This document shows positions 1 through 10,302 of a stretch of DNA of 64,000 bases, in pieces. The DNA is from Phoronis australis (taxonomy: Eukaryota; Phoronida; Phoronidae). Each line of letters starts with the position of its first letter. The first letter of the stretch is position 1. The notes under the pieces are model-generated. The model had not been told where the DNA came from. It did no database searches and saw only the letters and a program-made list of their open reading frames with translations. The translations under genes were made by a program, and so were the position numbers. The stretch spans positions 1,324,442 to 1,388,441 of the forward strand of contig NMRA01000006.1 in the NCBI GenBank assembly GCA_002633005.1, in the 5' to 3' direction.

Positions 1-844
1 CTTTGAAGTGTACTGTGGATAACTCATCTCGTTGGTTACAGTGTAGGAATTTCCATAAAAGTTTAGAAATATTAACTCTTTTCTTCAGAACGTAAAAGTT
101 ATTGATCTTGACACATGTTGTACATCACCGTAGCCTGAACAAGAGACACGGCACATTTAACGACTGTTATGTTACTAAAGAACGAAGTGCACTTTGGAAA
201 ATAACATTCATCAAAAAAGATAATGTTATTTAGAACACCTGTGGCATAGTTGTCACGCCAACTTTCAAGAACGGAACAACTGGATTGAAAAGGAGGACTT
301 CAGGATAAAATGTGAGATCTAGGTATTTTGTCGAACGGGAGATGTAACATCCAAAAGTGACCGACAGCGTTTTTGTTCTTGTTTTTGCAGTTAAATGGGA
401 AATTGCGGGTGCAGTAAAAACTCATGAAATGTCCCGGCCTTGTTTTCTTTTCAGTCGATCGCGAAAATATGTACAATATCATAATTTGGTCTTGTGTCAA
501 AAAGCGGGACACTTAAATGGTTTGGGGGATGGCGGAAAACATTAAAAAAGTGGGATAGTCCGCACTCAGCAACACGAACTGTTGAACTGGGTTCTTTTAC
601 AAGGTAAACTTTTCTTTTTGAAAAATTTATTCCATCGGGTATAGGTAAATACTACAGATAACAATAGGCTTCTTAAAAATACAATTATCAAAAAACTGCA
701 TCTGAACAACAAATACAAACATTGCAACAATGAATTGTTATAAAAATAATTGAAAAACAGTAATAATACACGCACTCACGCACACTCACACACGCGCGCG
801 CCCGCACACATTTAACTAAACAATTGTATTTTCGGAAAGTTGAT
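1..844. other. No gene seen
   Basis: AT-rich sequence with only short, low-complexity reading frames on both strands. Positions 771-812 hold a short CA/CG-rich stretch. I see no splice-bounded exon or RNA gene here. Confidence 0.5.
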
Positions 845-1241
845 CGGACCCGCTAAGAACAAAGACTTTGCTTGTGTTGTGATTCTGGTTCTGTGGAGGA
901 TGAGCTACATTTTGTGTTTGATTGCTCTCTTTATAACTCACGGAGGTCTAATCTGTTTAATAATGTTTCCCTTCAAATCCCGAACCTTGCAGATTTCAGT
1001 AGATTAGATACGTTAAAATTGCTATTTCAGTATTTCCCTAGGCAATTTGCCAAATATATCAAATCTGTTTTTGAACTTAGAAACCGACGCATTTATGGTA
1101 GGCCTACATCTGAGTTGTGCGGTTAAAGGGATTAATAAGCACAACTGGGCTGGGTACTTATCTTTCTTACGAATGTTATACCTATAACTGTTTAATATAA
1201 AATTGTACTTGTCACAATAATAAATAAACACTAAATACAAA
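845..1241 (+). mobile_element. 3' tail of a non-LTR retrotransposon (LINE)
   Basis: The reading frame through 872-1126 carries a cysteine/histidine motif of the type Cys-Cys, then EDELHFVFDCSLY, followed by a basic helical tail ending at a stop at 1126. A CxxC...EDExHFLxxCPxY knuckle is what closes the reverse-transcriptase protein in several non-LTR retrotransposon clades. The frame continues upstream of the first Met (about 853-871), so this is a 5'-truncated copy. An AT-rich 3' end with AATAAATAAA lies near 1220. No reverse-transcriptase core remains. Clade not assigned. Confidence 0.6.
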
Positions 1242-1574
1242 TACTAACAACGTCGAGTCGACATTGACCTACATTTTGAACTTTCCATGTCAGAGGTCAC
1301 TGTTGTGAAGTTAAGCGGGACCGGTGATTATTACATGGCCGTATTGAACTCGACTAATTCAACGCGTATGGGATAAATAACATTACTATTTTTGATATAA
1401 ATGTTCAAGATGAGAGTCTCACCCTATTTCGTTTATGCGACCTTTGAGAAATGACTGAAGGTCCCAATATTGGCTAGCTCCGCATGCCAAAGTACTAGAA
1501 CACTGCAAAGACATTCCTTATAAGCTTGTTGCGGAAGGTTGCATCAATAGAGAATCCTACAGGAGTTTCAGGTT

Positions 1575-1669
1575 TATGACATGGGCAAAACTTCTTGGAA
1601 ATTTCGTCAAAATCCTGAGGCTTGCCAAGGGATTTAATGAAATTTCCAAGAGGTTTTGCCCATGTCATA
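1575..1669. repeat. Inverted repeat (foldback/MITE-like)
   Basis: The stretch 1575-1615, starting TATGACATGGGCAAAACTTC, is nearly the reverse complement of 1630-1669, with a loop of about 14 bases and only a few mismatches. It looks like a small foldback element. No coding capacity. Confidence 0.6.
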
Positions 1670-2299
1670 TATCTTAGACGAGTGTCGGATTTGTTTTCTC
1701 ACATGAACCGGAAAAACGCCAGTGTGTCTAAAACTTTCAACCACACGACGAAACTTTTATGAAAACATGCTTGGGCAATGTAAAGTAATTCAGGTACTTT
1801 TTGTTAATAGGTTTAGTTTAAGCTTAACAATTGTAAATTGCATTCATCTTTCGTAGCAAATATTCAAGTTAGAATCTAATAAATAGTCACTGAAGTTGTA
1901 ATATTAAAACTTAAAAAAATATATATATAAATAACAGTCAGCAAGGCTTCCCCGCGCGTGAGCACTGAATTGACCTTGAGACAGCACACTAGCTAGACAG
2001 CCTCACCGGGTTTCTTGAGTTGGGACTCGTCTCCGTTCGAATGAACGTGGATATGGCCGAATTCTCTGCCGAAGATGGGTCCGTTTAAGAAGTTGTTTGC
2101 ATGTCCTTCCGGCTTGGAGTACGTACAGTTGCGACACCTGATTTGTCAATCATAATCTTCTCTCCTCGGAATTTCGTCATTGTTTGGTTGGCGCGTGAAT
2201 GTAAGATGTATGAATTTCTAGTGTGCACTACTTCGTGATTTGCCCATATAGTATCAAAAATACGTAGGTCTACATATATATAGATTGTTTCATGGCGAA

Positions 2300-2422
2300 G
2301 TCGTTATCCCCCGCTATCTAGAGCCCGAATGGATTTTGGAGAATTGTCGCCCGAGGGGCGTTAGCCCCGAGGGTGATAATTCTCCAAAATCCACGAGGGC
2401 TCTTGATAAGGGGGATAACGAC
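2300..2422. repeat. Long hairpin (foldback element)
   Basis: The left arm 2300-2357 (from GTCGTTATCCCCC) and right arm 2366-2422 (ending GGGGGATAACGAC) are reverse complements over roughly 57 bases with few mismatches and an 8-base loop. This is typical of a foldback or miniature inverted-repeat element. A partial copy of one arm lies at 3145-3212. Confidence 0.7.
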
Positions 2423-2978
2423 TGAGAACATGTAATAATTTATTTATACCAAACACTAAACGAGAAACATTGCAATGAATCGATCTACCTTTCTCGACTC
2501 GCCTCGGCTTTGTAACTACTTTCTATGTCAGAGGCCCGGGGTCGGAGGTTGTGACCTTTTAAGAAAAGCCGAGCTATTTTTGTCAAATAATGCTTATACT
2601 CAAAACCAATTGGAAATTTAAACAAAATAGAAATGAAGTTAATCTATAAATTAAGGTTTAGCAACTGTTATAGCTTACTACACATTTTATCACGCCAAGC
2701 TTCGACTGGGAAATATTGTCTGCTAAAGTAGGTTACCACTTGTACTGACTATAATGCTCAAGTCAAAGGATCCCGACACGATACCCGCATTCAAATTGTA
2801 GATCGGTGACTTACAAGTGAGAGATCACGAGAGAAAAATTTCACTGAATATCGTTTTTTATGGAAATTATGCGTCTTATTTTTCATATCGTATAAATGTC
2901 GGTGCAATGCCCTTTGCTGAACATGCGATTGTTGCGCGTGCTCATTTAGTATCCTATTTTCACGTTCGACGACCGTCA

Positions 2979-3051
2979 GCCCCTAAGTGGTGTAGTGGTA
3001 AAGTCGGCGACTCGAAACTCTTGACGCCCGGGTTCGAATCCGGTCTCGGTT
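2979..3051 (+). repeat. tRNA-like, SINE-type Pol III promoter sequence
   Basis: A box-A-like GTGGTGTAGTGGTAAAGTC is followed about 30 bases later by a strong box-B sequence GGTTCGAATCC at 3031-3041. No convincing complete acceptor stem is present. It is therefore more likely the tRNA-derived head of a SINE than a functional tRNA. It sits between the hairpin at 2300-2422 and the partial copy at 3145-3212. Confidence 0.5.
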
Positions 3052-3144
3052 TCCCGCCAAAATGTTATCTCACTAGTGAGATAACTTTATGGGTTATTAC
3101 ACGGTTGTATCTGCCACTCGAGGTTAATATTGTGGTATAAAGAT

Positions 3145-3212
3145 TATTACATGGCGAAGACGTTATTCCCCGTATTCTAGAGCCCGGGTGGGTTTTGGAG
3201 AATTATCGCCCA
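3145..3212. repeat. Partial copy of the 2300-2357 hairpin arm
   Basis: The run TTACATGGCGAAGACGTTAT and the following GAGCCCGGGTGGGTTTTGGA closely match the left arm of the 2300-2422 hairpin. The right arm is missing. Confidence 0.55.
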
Positions 3213-3936
3213 TCAGCTATCGTCATTAGACATTGCCGCTTCTCATGCTCTCCTCAAATAAACGAGTATTCGGCATATCGGTATAGGGTACTGTAAACTC
3301 GCGTTCCATCAAATAATAAAAGATTTTTTATTTGTACCATTTACCTGAGTCTATAAAGCATGATTCAGCTTGTCCCACGAGAGGTGGTTTTCGAGCATGG
3401 AAAGAAATGACTGCTTAAAAAAGACCCCCTGTAAAAGTTTCGGGAGCTGGTCTGAAGCAACACGGAACAGTGTTCTCTAGAAGCCTTAAAGTTATCTTTA
3501 ATTTGAGATAAAAAGAAGCCCACACCACTTTCATAGGTATAAGTGTGAAAAGTTACGACGGTCGAACTTATAGCAGCTCGAATTTTTATGCTATGTCCAG
3601 AAACGTCTAAGATCCTAATTATTCATAATTATCGACATTTTCAAAAACATTTTAAACGACAGAACCTTCTTCAAACTGTTAATTTCCTCTCTCTGAGGAC
3701 GATTTCTATTAAAAATTTGAAAGCTTTCAAAGGGAAAGCGTGCCCCGACTCTTCAGAAAGCGAACGATTTTTATGCTTTTGAAGTAAGAAATTTTTGGAC
3801 GATCCCGAGTAATCGTGAGTTGATTAGGAGTCAGATTGTGAAAAGTGGCCACAAACACCGAGAAATCAGCGCAAAAGATTGTTCTTTTGAAAATTTTCCA
3901 ATTTCAGTACTTGCACAATCTACACAATAAGACAAG

Positions 3937-4134
3937 CTAAATATCCTGGGAAGAGGCACTTGTTGACGTCCCCTTGCGATCTGAGTAATCGCTACTCGAT
4001 GACCTCACCAGTCCTGGTTTCAAGCAAACGGAGTTCCCTGGAAAACTACAATACGTCTTGATCACCATTTGGGCAAACGTTGGATTATATCCCTCTTTAC
4101 CGACAAGAAAATATGTCTTCAGTTCTACCAAACC
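3937..4134 (-). CDS. Receptor exon 5: last strand of the cyclase domain and C-terminal tail
   Basis: The acceptor TTTTTGTTACAG precedes 4134. Exon 5 encodes GLVELKTYFLVGKEGYN, matching the KGKGxxxTYWLLGKE end of receptor cyclase domains, then a Ser/Thr-rich tail to a stop at 3937-3939 (65 residues). Phase 0 fits the exon 4 donor. The intron of about 4.8 kb between exons 4 and 5 carries the Penelope-like and hAT insertions described below. Confidence 0.75.
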   Translation of the reverse strand, partial: GLVELKTYFLVGKEGYNPTFAQMVIKTYCSFPGNSVCLKPGLVRSSSSDYSDRKGTSTSASSQDI

Positions 4135-7100
4135 CTGTAACAAAAACCAACACACATGTATTTGAATAGCACAATAAACGGAAAATAATAATTATGGCAA
4201 TTCATCTCATACATTTGCATAAAGCACGAGTTCACCTTAAAAAAATAATCAATCTTAACTGAAGAGAAATCTTTTCGATTTATTGTCTCTAAACCATTCT
4301 CAACACAACTGTTCAAAATATTCCAGTCAGGTAACACAGGTCGCGAACAGTCTGCACAGGTACACGTCAAAATGCATTGTGCGAGAACAGACCATAAATC
4401 AATACAGTTGGTGCTAAAATGAACCAATGCTCAGCGTGATTCAACCGAATATGCTTAGCCTCCTTTATAAGGAGCCTAAGGGTGGCACCACCCCTGTCCA
4501 AGATCTGAACACTAGAGTAATCTATAATGTGAGCAGTGGTCAATGAATGATTAAGAACAGCACTGTGTGTGTCTTTGGAGTGTTCTTTGACTCTGACACT
4601 GAGAATGCTGTTGAAATGACAGGTTCTTACGCAACCACTCTGACAATGACGTGCGGATTTTTGTTATGGGCCTGAATTAAAGAAAGTATTTCTAAATATT
4701 TCCTTTTTGGCTAACTGTAATGTGTGGTCGACAGACAGGTTAAGAGAATGCTTGCAGCTATTGTTTCATGTTTGAAACTTGTAACAATTTTTAAACCTAT
4801 TAACAGACTCCTGTCATTGTCTAAGACTAAAACACCATAAAGCAATTCTCAAAGAAGTCATGTTGTGCACCAACTCAACTGTAATGAATGTGAACATTTT
4901 TACATTGGAACGACTAACAAGATTCTCAGCCTCAGAGTCAAAGAACACTCTAAAGACACACACACAGTGGTTTTCTTAATCACTTATTGATAACTGGTCA
5001 CACGTTGATTACTCTGGTGTTCAGATCTTGAGCACGGATGATGCCACCCTCAGGCTCCATATAAAGGAGGCTATGCCTATACGGTTGAATCACGCTGAGC
5101 GCTATCTCAACAGAAACATTGGTTCAGTTGAGCTTCAACTGTATTGATTTATGGTCTCTCCCCTCCAGTGCTGTAGTGGTAAAATTAGAGGTAAGTAGGC
5201 GCCCAGAGCCCAACGCATCACTTTGAGCACTGTACGTAGGCGCTACGCTCAAATGTCAAAAGGTGGTTGGCTGCGTCTATATGCACCTACGCCCCGCTAC
5301 AGCATTGCCCGACTCACAAAAATGTAGGCCTATTTTTGACTCAGGAGTGAGTGTTTAGAGTATGTACGGTAGCTGATCTAGGATATCGGGGAAAAGGGAT
5401 CCAACCACACATATTCGAAGGCAAAAGTAACGCCTAGAAATTATATTTGGTGGCGATTTTTAGTCGCCCGAGGGGGCGTGTCCTCGGGGCACTTCGATCT
5501 CCCTTTATCCACCTATGGTGTGACGCAATAAATGTTACTTTATCTTGAAATGTTAATAAAAAAATTCATTACTAGATGAGATTATTAATTAAATCAGTTT
5601 TGGCCACAATAAGATAAAAAACAGGACGATCGCCGCACAAATAAAAAAGTTCATGTTCAATTCAACGTTTCGTCTTTTCATTAGACATCAGGATCATATT
5701 TACAACAATTTAGGAAACAAGTGCCAACATACAGGTGAGGTTATGTTACTACGCACTCTTCAAATACTAATTACACGAACACGATGTTACACAAGCAACT
5801 GGTATTTAGTGAGCTTAACAAATAGTATGTACAATACGCACACGTGCATGCGTTAATGTATAATGCACCAACTTGGAGTGTGGGTTTCTTGCAAGCAACT
5901 GTTCTTATTTTTTAAGTTTGCAAAATACTAGGTACTAGTGACCAGTCCAAAGATAGAGTACTTAGTTACGGAATCCTCCACAAACTTATTTTATTGTCAG
6001 TTTTGTTCTTTTCCAAGTCACATGATCTCGATTGAGAACTATCAGCTGTTCCGTGTTGTCGAATCCACGTTTTGGCATAAGGTTGTGGGTCAAACATGGA
6101 AAGCGGGGGACCATTGACCTTGCCAAAAAGCAAGCTGGAGGTGGTTTCTAATAGCAAACAAGAACGAGAGTCTGTTACTGTCCGCGATTCATTTTGTTGA
6201 ATCCTCGTTCACATTCAGCTGTTCTGCAAGGAAGAGTCTTAATACAGAGGTCCATTTGTCGCAGAGCACTTGGTAGGTTATTCCCTCTAACCGTTTCCTC
6301 CATTTCTATGAACTCGCGCATTCCCCTGATTGCCGATGTGGCAACCAACCCAAACCGTTCGCAAAGCCGCCTGACTTCGTGCTGGCCATGTCTTATCCCG
6401 GATCCCAACTGCCGCGTTTTGGGTTCCAAAATGCTGAAACAAGAGCAAAATGACTGCTCATCATTGTCAAGTAAACGCTGTTCCAGCTTCACAACAACAC
6501 TTTGAATAAACTGACCAGGGTGTATGGCCACGGTAGTTCCTTTAAGGGTTTCCTTCAGTTCCAGTGACACAAACCTCTTCTCTTTAATGCATGTCAGTGC
6601 AGTGGCTAATGCCTGCTCGGGATTATCAACCATAGACTTGAGGACGCGAACCGTCCAACAAATAAGCTTGTTTGCTTGCGGTATTGTTGTGGTTCTGCAC
6701 TGTAGATCCACAGAAAGGCTTGACAGCTCTTCTAGCACATCATGCATCAGCGCAAGATTCTGAATGAGCCGGGTGGGACTTTCCAAGTATAGCAGTAATC
6801 CCCCCAAAAAATACTCCGATCACTTGAACGACGGTTTCCGTTTTCACTGGCTAACTCTAAAGCAGTGCCATGTCAAAAGTCTAGGGAAGCGTTCGCGTAA
6901 TGTTGCAACTCCAGAATGTTTTCCTGTCAAAACACTGGCGCCGTCACTTGCAAATGCTCCTGTAAATATTCCATCGTAAAACCACAGTGTTGTAGACTGT
7001 TAAGGAGGGACGCTTCAATGGATTCGGTAGTTTGTTGTTCAAGCTGGACAAGGTCAAGCATTATAAAAAGTGGATCGCTATCACCAATAGATGCTCTTAC

Positions 7101-10100
7101 GTAAATGGTCAGTGCTTACCGTTGTCGCTTCACCGACTAACACAACTTTCTTGCTGTTTTCTGCCATAACTGTACTGACGATTTTTTCGCGCATTTGCTT
7201 GGTTATGTGCTTGATTATGGACGTTGCACTGAAACTTGAATGGAGCGTAACACCCAAATTCAAACCATTCAGTTTCTGAAGATTTATGAGATGCTCGTGA
7301 TCGGTGAACGGACGATTTATTTGAATAAGTGAATATGCTGTTCTGAAGACGTTTTCCGTTGTGGTCTGCTCATGAGCTGCAACTTTAACCAATGTATTTT
7401 CAATTGCTCTTTACTTTTCGTTTCGTCAATACTTTGAGCAATGTTGTGGGCTTTAGAGCTCATATGACGACTGATTTCACTCCTGAACGACTTTTAAGTT
7501 TAGAAAGTCGGGAATCTCCAGCTGCTTCTATCAGAAAATGTGCCCACTTCGAAGATATTGATACGACACTTTCTTTCATCAAACCTAGGTCTAGTACAGT
7601 ATAGCAAGAAAAGCAACCCAGCTTTCCATCCTTGTGTCCCAACCAGGTATACTTTTTCTTGAATTCCATCCACTGATCGTAATTCCACACGCGTGGTCAC
7701 TGTGACGAGTCATCATCTGGATCACCTGCAGATATTTCCGTTTCAGACGTGGAGGGACCCGTTTCAGGAATACTAGTTTCAGCAAATGAGTCACTTTCAA
7801 CAGGAGGATTTGGTCCCGTGCTTTCTGATATCGGCATCTTCTTAAAATATTTCAGTACCGATTGGCAACAAGCTGATTGTCGTTTCATAGCGGCACAAAA
7901 TTTAAAAGCCCTCAATTAAACTTATAATTCGGTAGCAATAGTTCGTCTCGTTTGGACGAGTCCATTACAATGACCAGCTGCAGAAACCGCGTGCACTTAA
8001 AAGAGCAAAGTAAGACTGGTGCTGTTTTTGATGTTTGCCAATACCTCATCGAAGCATGCCTGGTGGTCGCGCGCGCCGAAATGTTCGGCAACAATGCTGT
8101 CGTCAGCGTAGCAGCGTATTGATGCCGTAAGCTAATCGTTTCAATACTACGCCCCACTTAACCGTCACGTACGGCGCGTTTAGGCGCTATCTTAAAAGTT
8201 AGAAAGGTGGTTGGCTGCGCCTACGTGCGCGTACGCCCCACTATGCCGAAACTTACGGTGGGTAGGCGTTACGCCTACGTGCGTCTACCCCCCACTACAG
8301 CACTGCTCCCCTCAGAGTACATTTTGACGTGTTCGCCACCTGTGTTACCTGACTGGAATATTTTGAACATGTGTGTTGAGAATAATTTAGTGACAATGAA
8401 CTAAAACGTCAATTAACATGTCGTTACTTACATATGCGCTGATTTTAAAGCTCGTACTCATATTTTGTCAAAAAACAAATGTGATCAAGAATCCTTTCCG
8501 TTCCTTATTTTATAATATTCATGAAATTACGCTTTGAGGGAAGACAGAGATACATCATTAAGCGCAACTATCCGCTGGTTCCAAGCCTTATGTAGGAGGG
8601 TACAACGCCTAGCTAAGGTTTGTAAACGATATATTCTGCGCCTCATCGTCAGTACAGGAAGGTTGGACAAGAAGCAGCTGCTCTTGGGGCTAAAATGCTT
8701 TTTGCTATAACATTGAAGCAAAATGTCACGCTCACCACGTGATTTTGTGGCTTTTTTCTTATTTAAGCTTAGGTGTAGGCCTAGTTATGGCTATGTCCAC
8801 TTAAAGATGCCCGTGTGGGGGTGTCTGTAGTGTTCGTAGGCGGTGGGTTTCTTGCTCCACCTTACCCTACACCCTTATCTTATCATTTCAGAAATGTAAT
8901 CGAAATAGGAGCAAGATAAGTTTTGAATTTAATTAATATACCTGTTCTTGAATAGACAGTAGGTTGTTTTCCACGCAGACTTTTTCCTTGTACAAAATCT
9001 TCCAACCTGACATCTTATTCTTTAGCAGTTCGCATGTACTTTCCGACACCAATATCTTCCCTGTTGCAGATTTACTTTCTAAAAGACACGCTAACGTGAA
9101 AGTATCCCCAAAAACGGCGAAATGGGGAACTTTGAGCCCAACGACGGCTGCCACTACCGACCCGGTGTGTATAGCGATACGCATCTCCAGCTGTGTCCGC
9201 TTCCGTCCACGCATGTGAAACTTGTTAAACGCTGACTGGAAGTCGAGTGCCATGTTGCAACACTCTTCCGCGTGTGTCTGAATGCTCTCGTTGGGCACAC
9301 CAGAGATGTAAATGACGGTGTCAGCGATGCTCTCAATCTTTTTTATGTCGTGTCGCTCCGCGATCACATCCATAACGAGGTACATGTCGTTGACTAGCTC
9401 CATTATAGCGGACGGATGGTAAGTGGCCACTATTTCATTGAAGTTGACAGCACGGGCCACGAGGAGACTAGCCTGCGTGTATGACTTAGCTTGTACCGTT
9501 TGCCCCTCAGTGATCTGATCAGCGATAGTAGGTGGCAGTATGTCATGGAGGATGTTCTGTACACTCGTTATCGCTTCGGCTAACTCATCCACTTGCGAGT
9601 CTACCTGTGGATGACAATCAACATAGCCTGCAACATTATATGCACGATTAGTTGTGAGTTTCAGTGTACGTGTTGAGACCGAGATCTTTCGTATGTGTTG
9701 CATATGCTCCAAAAATTAATTGATTCGCTGAAAGGCAGGTTTTCTGTTATTTGCTGAGTGTCGAGCCACTTCTAGCCTAAAATGATCATGTTCTCTCTGG
9801 ATCTTTTTGTTTGGGTACCTCAGTAATTCTAACGCTGTCACGAACAGCGAGGTATTTGTGACGATGCCGACAGTGGAAGTCGGGTGATGGTGGAGCCAGC
9901 AGGAATGGTGGTAGTGGTAGTAGTGATGGTGGAGGCAGCAGGAATGGTGGTAGTGGTAGTACTGATGGTGGAGGCAGCAGGAATGGTGGTAGTGGTAGTA
10001 CTGATGGTGGAGGCAGCAGGAAAGGTGGTAGTGGTAGTAGTGATGATGAAGACAGCGGTGGTGGTGATGGTAGTGGCAGGATGGTGTTGGTAGTGCTGGT

Positions 10101-10268
10101 GGTGGTAGAGATGATATGGTGATGATGATGATGATTATGACAGTAGTGACGGTGATGTGTTGACAATAGGGATGCTGGTAGTGGTAATGGTTGTATTGGT
10201 GGCGATGACGGTGATTATGATGATGGTGATGACGGTGATTATGATGATGATGATGACGGTGATTATGA

Positions 10269-10302
<34 letters not shown>

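Noticed and set aside
2979-3051. Functional tRNA gene
   Set aside because: Box A and box B are present, but a consistent acceptor stem is not, and it lies in repeat sequence.
8527-8721. Possible alternative last exon of the receptor (64-residue basic helical frame)
   Set aside because: No convincing in-phase acceptor, and the exon at 3937-4134 supplies the expected end of the cyclase domain.
9786-10166. Pro/Leu-rich 126-residue frame
   Set aside because: Produced by the minisatellite inside a mapped intron.
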